From: Athripsodes cinereus
Lineage: Eukaryota; Arthropoda; Insecta; Trichoptera; Leptoceridae
Direction of reading: 5' to 3'
Length of the DNA: 64,000 bases
Assembly (NCBI GenBank): GCA_947579605.1
Contig: OX388305.1
Location: forward strand, 28,223,542-28,287,541
Shown here: one piece after another, positions 9,166 through 20,688 of the stretch
How positions within the stretch are numbered: position 1 is the first letter of the stretch
Layout of the letters: every line of letters begins with the position of its first letter
Position numbers and translations under genes: made by a program
The notes under the pieces: generated by a model
The model's input: only the letters and a program-made list of their open reading frames with translations
Told to the model about the DNA's origin: nothing
Databases searched by the model: none

Positions 9166-11414
9166 ACGATATTATAACTTAATAAACAATGTATGTAAAA
9201 TTATTCGCATGCCAAAAATATGGAGATTTATTGAATATAAAATGCATAATTATTTGTGTAACGCTAAATGTGTATTTTTATCGGATTCAACATCTTTGTT
9301 TGGTGTTTCTTCTACCGTTTAATTATAATATTTAAGTTACTTGTATTATTTAATTATGCAACATTACAAAAGTATTTTGTAGGAATTCAATTATAATTAT
9401 CAAACACGTGAAATGTTATTTCGAATTAATACTATTTACGTTTTTGTTCTGTGCCTGCTAACAAACTAGACACTTGTTATTTAGATATACCCACTGTGGA
9501 AATAATAATAAATAGGTACATTATATGTATTTACAGTACGTATTCATAAATAATTGTAATGTTATTCATATTTAAAATATTCATTATAAGTTACAACTAT
9601 TTAAAAAAAATATGTTAAAAGTTATGATTAAACTTATTTTCGCTATTACGTGTTACACATTTTTTAAAGTATATTGTTTGATTAACTGCTTCATAAATAT
9701 TTATACCAAAAATACATTTTCAACTTGTTATAAATTCGTACATTCATGCCAATAAGAGTAATACAATGTGTCAAGTTATGCTTTTGAAGATTGAAGACTG
9801 GTCTTTTACAAAATATCGTGAGACGTTCATCACTTTTTACATTATTTTGTAAAAGATCCCTGCGAAATGCACAATAAATTGATTGTTGGTACAACCTCGT
9901 ACATTTCTTTGATACTTCCTCCAAACATCCTTATGTCACAGATCCCGATGTGTATTTTACAATCAAGAGCTGATCATAGACATAGATTATAATTTATAGA
10001 GCTTTTTTTTCAGCATTCCATAAGGATAATTATTTAATTTTTAAAACAAAAAGGTAGAAATGATTACTTTTAAATAAATTTGTTTTCCTTGTAGTGTAAT
10101 GATTTTCCTCGTTCGTTGTTTGGGTAAAGAAGTAAAATAGTACCTTTACTTATAATATGGATAATGTACCTTTATTCGTGGTTTGCCTGATTCACTGATA
10201 GTTTTATTGTGGTACTGGAATGTTAGTACATGTATGTACAACTTGTAACTGTGTACAACTTGTAACTATGTAAGGTAAGGAGCTATTGTGACGTGTATGT
10301 TGACATCTCGGATAGGTAGTAGGTAGTTGTTTAGTCAGTGAATGGAATTCGCGTAATACCATTTTACCAGTAATAATGACTGACGATCAAGGTTATACAT
10401 CAATTAGGTCATTATTCGTGAATAATATAATATTATTAATACATACTTAAAATAATAATAATATATCAATTGCTGTAACAAAATATGGTATGGAAAAATA
10501 ATACAATTAATAATTATTAAACAGGTTTTTTGATTATATTCTAACTGGAAAAATATTTTATACACCTGCCAAGTTAATATTGAAATCATGGTGTAATGTG
10601 CATGTAGGTACCTACATATTATTCAGGTAAACATCTATTAGGGAAAAAATTGTATGGGGAAAATATCATAATTCGTGTTAGTGTATTATCAAATATTAGA
10701 GAAATATGAAAAACGTTTTATATATTAAATTGTATAAGATTTTTGAAAGTGCTGTTATAAATGTATATTAAAATTATATCTTTATTGTTCTAGAAAAGAG
10801 TAAATACACTATATTTGTAATATTATTTAAATAAAGTACCATTTCCTCTTGGTCAATATTTTTAAATATATGTAGCATTATACACGTCTCATAACTTGGC
10901 ATTTAAGTCCATAAAGCATTGAGTTAATTTTATTAATCTTGTATACCTACTTTGAAACATTATTCAGTAGTTTCCGATTATCGACTATTAGTTATTTATT
11001 CCAGCTTGCCTTGATTGACACAAAAAGTAATCCTTCTGCATATAATAAAGTAATTAGTAGAAGAAAACAGACATAATATATTATCATACACTACTTGCTT
11101 GAGTTTATGCATAAATATATTTTATAATTATTTGATACGTACATAATATTATATTTGTCTGTTAACTAAACACTACAAGGTAATATTGTGAGTGTTGAAA
11201 TAGCAGATTGAATGCATAAATATGTATAATTAGTCTAATATGGGTACAATTACCATTCATATTTAAGCTATTTGTGATACGCTAATGAAAAACAATACTA
11301 ATTTTCGTCCGTGCGTTTTTTTTTCACTAATTCCATCTGTATTGACAATTCTGGAATACTTTACATTTAACTTGTTACAGGGGAAAATATTATAGGGAAG
11401 AGCTATATGTTCCC
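9166..11414. other. Intergenic, nothing recognised
   Basis: About 2.2 kb of AT-rich DNA. A short tandem pair (GTACAACTTGTAACT twice near 10237-10270) is visible. A 77-codon minus-strand frame at 9691-9924 has no recognisable motif. Confidence 0.5.
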
Positions 11415-11606
11415 TTACTCTTTTCTGTGTCAATTTCGAGTGTCCTGTAAATATTAATGTTTACATAATATTATATTTCGAGTATCCTGTAAATATTAAT
11501 GTTTACATAATATTATATTTCGAGTATCCTGTAAATATTAATGTTTACATAATTATATTTCGAGTATCCTGTAAATATTAATGTTTACATAATATTAAAT
11601 TTCGAG
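11415..11606 (+). repeat. 42-bp minisatellite, 4 copies, grown from a SINE-family-2 head
   Basis: Units begin TTTCGAGT at 11434, 11476, 11518, 11558 and 11600 (42, 42, 40, 42 bp). The first 15 bases of the unit plus the preceding CTTTTCTGTGTCAA match the segment CTTTTCTCTGTAAATTTTCGAGTGTCCTGT of the ~260-bp family 2 elements (see 42081 and 54079), shown here in parts. The array therefore appears to have expanded from a truncated copy. Confidence 0.85.
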
Positions 11607-12335
11607 TGTGTTTCATTATTGTATATTTAAAACTATTATATGCTCAAACTATGACAATTTATAATTGATGACTTGCAAGTATTTTTTATTTAAAATCATG
11701 ATATGCATTCTATAGAAATTAAATAATAATGAAATAAATACGGTAGTTTACCTACAGTGTAACTTATTGGTTGATAAGTTGAGTAAACTGTAACAGACTA
11801 CACTACAGAGCAATAGGCCTAAAAGCAATCGGTGTCTCTTGCGTTGATAATATTTTAATATCCCAATGATAAAAGCATTTAGAAAGGCGTGACAGAATGT
11901 ACTCGTACTTGTCGTGTATTAGGCGTACCTGATGCTATACAAACATATTATTATTATGAAGGTATATATATGTCTTGTATTATATATTATATACCTGCCT
12001 ACATTTAGTACATGTAGACATACACCTAACTCTATGTACTTTTATTTATTTAAATAATTACCTACATTTACACATGTGTTTATTTATTTACGGGTTTTTG
12101 ATTTTAACGACAAGGAAATCGTTACTTTCTACGGCTATTAATATGTTTCCATATAAATATGTTTACGTATTGATTATTATTATGACAAGTAAAACTTTTT
12201 TTAAAACTAAATGTAATTATTTTTAATAACAAATGTTGTTGTCATTGTAATAATTATTTCGAATTTCTCTGCGACATAAGCCAATTTTCTTTATTATTTG
12301 TTATGTGATCGTACGTTTTATACAGTTTTCAAATG
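11607..12335. other. Intergenic, nothing recognised
   Basis: AT-rich with frequent TAGGTACCTAC-like words. An 83-codon frame at 11975-12226 shows no motif. Confidence 0.5.
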
Positions 12336-12406
12336 TAAATTTGTAAAATTAAAAGTAATAATTAACGTTACATGGTTAATTATTACTTTAAATTCTACAA
12401 ATTTAT
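12336..12406. repeat. Small fold-back, ~30-bp imperfect arms
   Basis: The inner 15 bases of the arms (12352-12366, AAAGTAATAATTAAC, and 12375-12389) are perfect reverse complements around an 8-base loop. Outer bases extend the pairing to ~30 bp with a few mismatches (AAATTTGTA on one side, TACAAATTT on the other). Likely a tiny MITE or its hairpin remnant. Confidence 0.75.
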
Positions 12407-12477
12407 TTCATTAAATTACTGCAAATATGTTTTAGTAATATTTTATATGCTTTCATAGATCATAGATAATTTTTATT

Positions 12478-12600
12478 TATTTATTTATTTATTCATTCTA
12501 CGGCAAAAAGCCCTTATTACATGATACATATATATAAACAATTTCCAATTTATGCAAAATCCAAACTTTTTTTTTGTATTCGACGATACAAGGACTCAGT
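12478..12600 (-). mobile_element. LINE 3'-end remnant, minus strand
   Basis: The (TTTA)n run followed by TTCATTCTACGGC reads on the minus strand as GCCGTAGAATGAATAAATAAATAAA, a LINE tail of the type seen at 7568 and 39062. Only the tail region survives. Confidence 0.4.
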
Positions 12601-13149
12601 AGGTAACAACAATATAATTATAATATAGCGGCACTAAAATCAATTATTGATTATAGAGGCCTGTCAAACAGTGAGTATTTAAATAATACAGAAGTGCCGG
12701 ATTGTCCAGTTTTGCAAGGTTTTCAACTCATTATCATTCTATGTACATGTGTCAGTCTCTAGGTTCGTACGTATACAATATGGGATCATTATGTCATCTC
12801 TCCACGTCAGACTCAAAACAAGTTACACACATTTAAAAATACAAAACATTAATATTCTTTTGTTACCGTCAACCTTTATTTCATATAGACAAGATATTTA
12901 AAGGAAAAATTAGTTATGCCACCAAACAAACATATTGGTGTTGCAAGGTTTGAAGGACATTATTTGTTTTTTATTAATATATTGTAGGGGCTCTTTTATG
13001 CTTTTGTCAGATATATTAGATGTGCAATACTTATAAGGAGAAAATATACTATTAGAACCTTAGGTAATTTTTTTTTATTCATGACCATTTATTATAATTA
13101 TTTTTCATTGTCAATTTTATATCTTTACATTTAAGTGTAGGTACATAAT
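12601..13149. other. Intergenic, nothing recognised
   Basis: No open frame or repeat of note. Confidence 0.5.
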
Positions 13150-13312
13150 AACACTATACTATACCTTTACTATCTATCCTTACATACTTCTGTTTCTTCT
13201 TCTGCATGTACGCACGTCTGTTCCTCTTTCTCAACACACGGCCGTCTTTGAGAATTTGACCCACGTGATCAAGCCACCACGGTTCTCGGACGCCCACGTT
13301 TCCTCATGTTAC
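13150..13312 (-). mobile_element. LINE-A 3' fragment with internal deletion
   Basis: The minus strand encodes RKRGRPRT, then a degenerate bridge, then GQILKDGRVLRKRNRRAY. This aligns to GRPRIKWQDHLNQILQDGH...NRRACM of the better-preserved copy at 24029-24875. It ends in a GGTATAGTATAG tail (13150-13165), but the segment coding for the last ~30 residues is missing. Confidence 0.7.
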
Positions 13313-14104
13313 GGAGTGAAACAGCATAATATCATTATTATTAATTTTGGAACATGTTTTCTGAGAAAATTGGTACTGCATTACCTACTAGTCTATACCA
13401 TGAAGGTCAATGTTTGTAACATAAAAATAAGAACGAATTCAACTGTATTTTAACACTTTTTTATGACTTGTATGAGAGGAATCGATTATTCTTAACGACG
13501 AAAATAGTATATAAAAGTTTGTAATTTTGTTAAAGATTGAGGAGAGTTAAGTAATTTAAATTTTTTAGGACTACCTACATCTTTCTTGCATGTTTATTGA
13601 TTTTATTATCTGAAATTATTATCGAAACGATTGTGATAAAATCTACGAGGTATTCTAATTACTTCATTCTGACGACTACCATAATTAATTATTCTTAAAT
13701 AGGAACATTAGATTAAAGTTGTTTCAAGGTTAATTTTTAGTTGTCACATAGGTACTATTATGTACTGTTATATGTCAGATTTTATTTTGCGCGTTGCCGT
13801 TATATAATATTGACATATAAATTATAGTTGTCACTATGATTATAATAAATAACATTTTAAGCCTAAAATGCAGGGCTATTAGATGCCTCTTAATCAATTG
13901 ATTTAATTGAGACAAATATTGTAAATATAAATATAATATTCTGTTGAAGTTATGTGAATGTAAAGACATCAGAGATTGGTGATGAGAGAATAATATTTGG
14001 AGTTGTTTGATAGTGAAAGTAGAGAAAGCAGACCTCTTCGTAATATGATAATAATAAAGTTGATACACAACACGATCATGTTATTATTATATCAACACTT
14101 TTGC
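13313..14104. other. Intergenic, nothing recognised
   Basis: AT-rich; open frames are chance-like. Confidence 0.5.
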
Positions 14105-14540
14105 TTGTTCCTTCACACAATAAAACATTTTATTTGACTTATGAAATTAATCAACAACAATTATGTAGGTATTTAGACACAACTTTATTGATTTCTCAAT
14201 TCTCAATAACAGTTGAGTTGATAAATGCTTAATTAATTCGCTCAATATTTGAGTTTTTTAGACATTGTTTACTTGCTAGGAATTGACAAATTATGGTTTG
14301 TTTGTTCTTTCACCCAATAAACATTGCATTTGACTTATCACATTGTGGTTCAAAGGTTTATAAAATTTCTTTTGTTTTTATATTAATAAAATTAATTAAC
14401 AACAATTAGATATTTAGATACAAGCGTATTCCTTATAATTTTACAATAACAATTGCGTTGATAAATGCCTGATTAATTCGCTCAATATCTGTGTTGCTTT
14501 GAGACAGTGTTAAGTTGCTAGGAATTGACAAATAATGAAA
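14105..14540. repeat. Diverged tandem duplication, ~200-230 bp unit
   Basis: Two successive copies share CA(A)TAAA(A)CATT..ATTTGACTTAT, ATTAA..AACAACAATTA, GTTGATAAATGC, TTAATTCGCTCAATAT and TTGCTAGGAATTGACAAAT. The second copy has an extra ~40 bp near 14345-14390. Divergence is substantial, so the duplication is old. Confidence 0.75.
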
Positions 14541-14732
14541 GATTAATGGCGGTTGAAACAACAAATCATTATTGATTAAAATAAATTTCTTTTTAAACAT
14601 TGATCAATTAAAATAAAATTCTGAAAATGATAAATATCACATAAATGAAAGAGGTATTTAATTAAATGCCCAAAATAATTCTTGGCAAACCCATACGAAT
14701 GTTCATTAAAAATACCTAAATAAATGTTTGTA

Positions 14733-14791
14733 TTTTTTTTTAAAAAGATATATCTGGGTTTTTTGATACAAACCCAAATACAACCTTATAC
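14733..14791 (-). mobile_element. SINE family 1, 3' fragment
   Basis: T-run, AAAAAGATATATCTGGGTTTT and AAACCCAAATACAACCTTATA match the 3' end of the SINE near 5190-5240. The tRNA-like head is absent, so this is a strongly 5'-truncated copy. Confidence 0.75.
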
Positions 14792-17217
14792 ATTTGATAT
14801 ATTTGCTTAAAGCGAGAATTATATTAAAATGAAAAAAAGGTAAAAGATAAAAGTCCATGCATAAATTATCAAGAAAATGACATTTGCATGATTGAGTGCA
14901 TATGAATTTTACTATAAAACTCCGCGAGTTGTATTTGGATAAATGCATAGAATAGTGAAAAGATTATAAAAATTCCTCTGGTAATAATATATCTTTAAAT
15001 TAGAAACTAGTACATCACCCAAAAACATGAATATTATATAACATCAAATAATACATACACGTTGGTATATTTTGTATAACTATAATTTGAAATGTCAAAT
15101 GCGAAGACGAGCACGTTTGGCATTATGTATGTCTGCAAAGAACAGAAGACGCCAGTATATTTAGCAAGACATTACAAATAGGTAGGTATATATTATTCAA
15201 ATGGCATTATCGGTTTTATGTGATTTTATTGCGCTGGATTACAGCAACTTGGTCAGTCATAATACAATGTAAGAGCTATAGGTATTATATTCTATTCTAT
15301 TCTTCTCAAGACCATCCACTATAGGTATTAGAGGTATTCATTATGATATTGCAAAAATATTTTATTTAAAGATATTTTCGAACAAATTGTAAAAGTGTGG
15401 CGCTGCAAATCTATAGCACACACATATACTTTTCTAGCTCCTTGAAGTAATTTACTTTTCACGTGTATGTTTTGTATATGAGATATTTTGAATATGAGGA
15501 ATATTTATTTTAAATCCAGTTTTCTTGTTAATTGTTTACTAAAAACATTTTGATACTTGATTAAATTTTAATTGTTTAGAAAGTAGTATACGAGATCGAT
15601 TTACAGCAATAAACAAACCTTCGAATAAATCATTACTCAATTAATATTTAATGAAATCATTTATTATGTCAAATATTCCTGCATTAAATAAAATAATTGA
15701 TTTGAATTATAATTACAAGTGACGTAGGTGTTTTACAAGGTACACAAAAATAATTACATACATGGTATGTAATATAAATAGCAATTTACTGCCTGATAGA
15801 AAAAATATTACGATTTTGTATTAGAAAATACATGTAGGTATATTTATACATATGATAATTTGCTTTTTAAAGTACGATGTGGAGAAATATTTTTCAACTG
15901 AAAATAAATAAAAGTACCTACAAATATCAATATTTATAAATACAGTTAATTTTAAACTAAAGTTTTTAGAGAACTCGAGCGCTTTCGTCAAACGCTTCGT
16001 TTGAAATTTTCAAGAGGACTGATTGGAAAAAATATAAATCAAGGTTAATAAGGTGGGAATGGAGGGGTGGGATAGTAGTATATTATAAAGATTTTTCACT
16101 CTGTGAATGTACAAATATTTCTAACATAATAAAGAAAAGTAAGTTTATAATTTTGATTATTCACACAGATCGAGCTAGTCCCAAATTAGGTTTTGTATTT
16201 TGGGTACTATATCGACGACACATAAATACATGCAACTCTTAGACCTAGGATAATAAGAAAAAAGCCACTCTTCATTTTTCCTCTGATCGGGAACCTAATA
16301 ACTTAAAGGCAAGAGTGTCGTCTCTGCACCACAATGGCAGTGAAATTAATTCCCTTATTCTAGAACAATATTGACTTGCGTTGTATATTAATTTGTCGGA
16401 TATTGTATTTTTACATTTCTATTGAATTTAATATTTACTTTGTTCTCACAATCATCCTGTAACAAATTATAAGCAGTTGACCTCGATGGACCAGTGGTTA
16501 ATTCAAACATTTATAGTTTTTTTTTGCATACATACGTAAATAGCACATTAAATATTATTAAGATTTGAATAATATGTTGATGGTTAGTATTAAACATGAT
16601 TAAAATATTACATTTAAATAGACAATCATTGGTTATTTATTGTCAGGAATCAATCAAATTCTTCAAAATATGACAACACACCTACACTAATTTAGACTTG
16701 CTTTTTTGCTGATCGTTTTAAAGGTAAGCGAGTACAAAGCATAGCAGTGTCTACGTTATTTTCTTCGGTGTATAAAATAATTATGTCTTTCCCCTTATTT
16801 TTATATCCATGAAAATAATCTCAATGTGATGAAAATAATTATAAATATTTACTTCATATGAAAATTTTAGGTTTTTCTACATATAATCGAGAGGGTATAA
16901 CATATTTACTTTTGTCGATTGATTATGAAAGAATTGTTATTAGATCAAAGTAGAAATTATTCACCAAGCCCATTTGTGTCCTCAACTCACTCACTACCTT
17001 CAATCAAGTCATAATAATGAAATGTGTTGAAGGTATTCTTATAATATGTCATTCAGATGCTATGTATTTAAAAATTTCATATGACAATCTCGACAATGTC
17101 AACATGTTTTCAACTTATAAATAAGGTCGTCGATGTCAGAAAATTCTACAGTTTAGAAACTAAGCAAGCCTTTAAAATTAACTGAATATACAACAAAATT
17201 TCTTATTTTTTAATAAA
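14792..17217. other. Intergenic, mostly nothing recognised
   Basis: AT-rich. A short stretch at 16478-16500 (GACCTCGATGGACCAGTGGTTAA, given in part) looks like the box A part of a tRNA-derived SINE, but no box B follows. Confidence 0.45.
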
Positions 17218-17415
17218 CTAGCGGTCCTCCCCGGCTTTGCACGGGTAGAGTAGAGTTTTAGTGAGGATCCGTAACTTTTTTGAAAATATAATATGTCACC
17301 TGGGGATCGTGTAGCTTCCCAACAGTGAAAGAATTTTTCAAATCGGTTCAGTAGCTTCGAAGTTTATTCAATGCAAACAATCAAATCTTTCCTCTTTATA
17401 ATATTAGTAATAAAT
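17218..17415 (+). mobile_element. Degenerate interspersed repeat (ACTAGCGGTCC...TATAATATTAGTA type)
   Basis: It begins ACTAGCGGTCCTCCCCGGC and ends TTTATAATATTAGTA, with an inner CAAATCGGTTCAGTAG...TTCAATGCAAACAATCAAA. I recognise this as a repeat layout common in insect, especially lepidopteran, genomes; the class (LINE 3' end or non-autonomous relative) is not certain. Confidence 0.6.
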
Positions 17416-17895
17416 ACCTACGTAGTTGCTGAATAATGTTCGATACATCGTTATTTCGAAATCTAATACATACTATAGTTGACAACAAAAGTTTTGAAAT
17501 ATTCATTTATCTAGATTTTAAATGTCAAATAAATATTCGAGAAGCAGATGAAGTGGTGTAGTGATTATGTTTCAGAAATTTATTGAATAAATTTATCTTT
17601 TAATCACGGGCTCAGCAGTCTTATTAATTAATTTTTTTGCATAATACCGAGATCCGACGAATTAAACATTATAAATTATTTAATGTAATTCCAATAAGAA
17701 ATTAAAAAAAAAAACAGTGTTTGATTTAATTTAAATATATTATGTTTTATAATGCATTTCCACAAAGTTACACTTGAAAATATAGGATATTTAAAAAGAA
17801 ATATTTTTTAAGTAATAAGGTGATTATTTACTGAATACTTTAAATAAGCGATTTTACTCAAACATATGACAATATCAAACACAACCAATATTCGG

Positions 17896-17933
17896 GGGTC
17901 GAGTTTATAGCAGAGGCGCGATAAACTTGACCC
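17896..17933. repeat. 13-bp hairpin arms
   Basis: GGGTCGAGTTTAT (17896-17908) pairs with ATAAACTTGACCC (17921-17933) with one mismatch; the loop is AGCAGAGGCGCG. The right half resembles the GCGATAAACTCGCCC word of the LINE tail at 32457. Confidence 0.7.
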
Positions 17934-17939
17934 TCGACA

Positions 17940-19651
17940 ACTAATCCTAGTACATAATAATTATAGTAATTACTACACATTTTGTTTTAATTTAATTTAT
18001 TACCATAATGAACTCTCACTAAGACCTGTCAATCAATGAATTGAACTTTAGCTTTTTCATATTTGTTAATTATTTCGAGTCTGTTATGAAACATAATTGA
18101 GTGTAACAAATTTATATTATGAAGTTTTATAGCTTCTTGCGAAGAAAAAAGAAGGGTTATTTTATCGATGTATTCTGTTGTACCTATTATAAAACATAAC
18201 TTAAATGTCTTCTAAACTAAAGCAATTCATCAACTTGAATATATTTAACTTTTATTATCTAAATAAACTACTTTCTACATACAAGCACATATGTAAATAT
18301 CATTCGTTAAATGATGAGAGCAATAAAAACAACACCTATCTTGACACATTTATTATCTGCGTGGTGTTCCACTTATTCATGCGAGTTTCGTCAATGAATG
18401 ACAATTGCAATAAAGTGGTGCAGAGAAAGCATTCAATATTGGATCATGAGAATAAAACAACAAAGAACAGTTTGCATATTGTTAATATTGTGATTATACA
18501 TTAGGTCCCTATCACGATGATCTCATTAGTTTGTATTTGTGTATCTCTCTCACGCTGCTTTTGAATTTGGGACGATATCTCTATTTTTTATTATCAAGTA
18601 ACAGTGATCGTTTTTAAGTATTTTGTATTTTATGGTATCATTTCTAAAAGCTATTTCGATTATAAAACATATTTTCGAGTGAAAAAAAAACACCATAGTA
18701 ACTCACTAATAAAAATGTTTTTTTTTTTTACTAGGTAAGTATATATTATTCGGATAATTTTATGGGTGTTGCTAATTACTTATTCTGTGCTTAGTACAGT
18801 TATGTACATTTCTCACTGATGATCTATTCAACCTTCATGATACAAGCTTACAATGAGTGATGATCTACTCATCCTTTACGATACAACCGTATTGCGAAAA
18901 TATGTATCGTATTAATAAATCATTTATCCCATTTTGGTATCACAATTAGGATGAACCCTATTCAAAAATCAGAATGAACTCAAATATACTCGTAATACGA
19001 TTACTCTCTCGTTAAATAACTATCATGTAGGAGGAATATAATGTCCGCACAAACCTTCCTTCCTATTGAATCTTTATATATATATATATATTTATTTGTT
19101 TCATCCAATTAGCATGTGCCTTTTGTAAAAAAAATATTCCGGAAATTCGATGCTATAATCTCGCTGTGTACACAAAACAAGTAGATGTAGGTATATCTTG
19201 GTGTGAAGTTGGTTAGCGATATGTTACAAACCTTTTCATCTTTCTATAAATAAAGCAGTGGTATGGTGCTGCCCGGGAATAAGATGAGAGTGAGGTGCTA
19301 GTGATTGCGGTCGTATTATAGTGTTTATAGTGTTTAAAGCTGCTTAGCTGCCATTACACCATTCAATCTACGTACTGTACGCCTCGCCTAGTTACATGTT
19401 ATTTTTGAGGTCGATATATTTTTTACGTTTCATGAAATAGTGTTACATAAATGTTTATGCAAAATTATAATATATGCCCATGTTATTTCTCTATCAGATA
19501 TTGTGAAACTAGGACAGAGGTTTATGATTTAATTTGGCAACTTTGCTAATATACCTCTCCCAGTAATAATTATCTTATTAGATTTATGTCAATGATATAC
19601 AGTCAGAAAGGTACAAAATAAATAAAATATTCAAGAAATTTTTCATTTTTT
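17940..19651. other. Intergenic between repeats and the 3' end of the chitin deacetylase gene
   Basis: AT-rich. A (TA)n run lies at about 19076-19090. Several short open frames lack motifs. Part of this may be 3' UTR if the gene uses a distal polyadenylation site. Confidence 0.45.
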
Positions 19652-19859
19652 TTTAATATTTGATCAGTTTTTTTTATAAAAATCACATATTGAATAGGCC
19701 TACTAAATATGTATGTGGTTTATATTACAAAAGGTACTTAGACTATGGACGGGATTGAGACCCGTTACAGACATAAATATATCAGAGCGACCCCCGCCCT
19801 CTTCCATCCCCTCCCTTATCTTCAACGCTTACTCGCTCGACCACACCCTCAGGAACTTG
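19652..19859 (-). promoter_or_regulatory. Probable 3' UTR of chitin deacetylase 1
   Basis: Immediately after the TAA stop (19862-19860) the minus strand continues with GC-richer sequence to about 19740, then AT-rich sequence. No AATAAA follows closely. Candidate polyadenylation hexamers are AATATA near 19722 and ATTAAA at 19657-19652. The true end cannot be fixed from sequence alone. Confidence 0.4.
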
Positions 19860-20688
19860 TTAGTAATGTCCATCTCCCGTGGGGTCGTTCAACCACGGGT
19901 AATTGTTAGGGCAACGCACGCATGTCTGTAGGTTGATTGTTTCTCCGGGAACCTCCTTAGAGGTCAACTTGCACGTGTGTGGTACCCAACAGGCGGGAAT
20001 TCCTTCAACGGAGCACTTTTCTTTCCATGGCTCGAAGCTCTTTGATTCTGAGATCGTTCTTGGATTTTGAATCCATTGAATGACTTGAGTCATTGTGACG
20101 AAGTAAACGTCATTATGGTTGGCGAGAATTTCATCGACCCAGTAAAGGAAAGCTTCTAAAAATTCTGGATTATTTCTCAACCAAGCGGCATGGAAGTAGA
20201 GTCCCAATGGAGCTCTGTTTTGTTCATAGTGCCTATCGAAGTTGTGGTTCAAGAAGTTGTAGAACTGATCACCAGTTAAAATATTGGAGCAAGAGTCAAC
20301 CATAGCACATCCTGGGAGATATTCATCGTTGGTGGGGTCTTCTCTGCGATCCAATTCATTCATAACCATTTCCCACACGGCGTGGCTACGGGTGGGACAA
20401 CTTTGAAGGTTTCCATGACAGCGATGAGGCATACGGAAGTACATGGTGTAAGGCCATAGAGGTGGGTTGGAAAGTGGAGCTGTGATTGTTGAATCGTAGA
20501 GGAAAGCTTGCTCTTCCATCATAGTAAACTGGTTATTGCCACCAACTCTCAAGTATGGAGCCCTCACACCTACAACGCTGTTGTCTGTTAAGTTGGCATA
20601 CTTCTCAATGATAATCCTCATACCAGCCATCTCCTTAGCCCAGTCATCTACAGTAGCGTTGCTCCAGAATCTCTCATCATCGTTGTGT
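19860..20688 (-). CDS. serp: serp exon 5: remainder of the catalytic domain and C-terminus
   Basis: The acceptor TTTCAG precedes 20688. Residues 265-540: completes HSITH, then RAPYLRVGGNNQ (motif 3), DSTITAP (motif 4), and GLYFHAAWL with H431 as likely general acid (motif 5). It ends DPTGDGHY and TAA. The whole C-terminal half is one uninterrupted 829-nt exon. Confidence 0.96.

Noticed and set aside
18205..18504. 99-codon plus-strand frame
   Set aside because: AT-driven composition (N/I/K/L-rich), no motif, no neighbouring exon signals.
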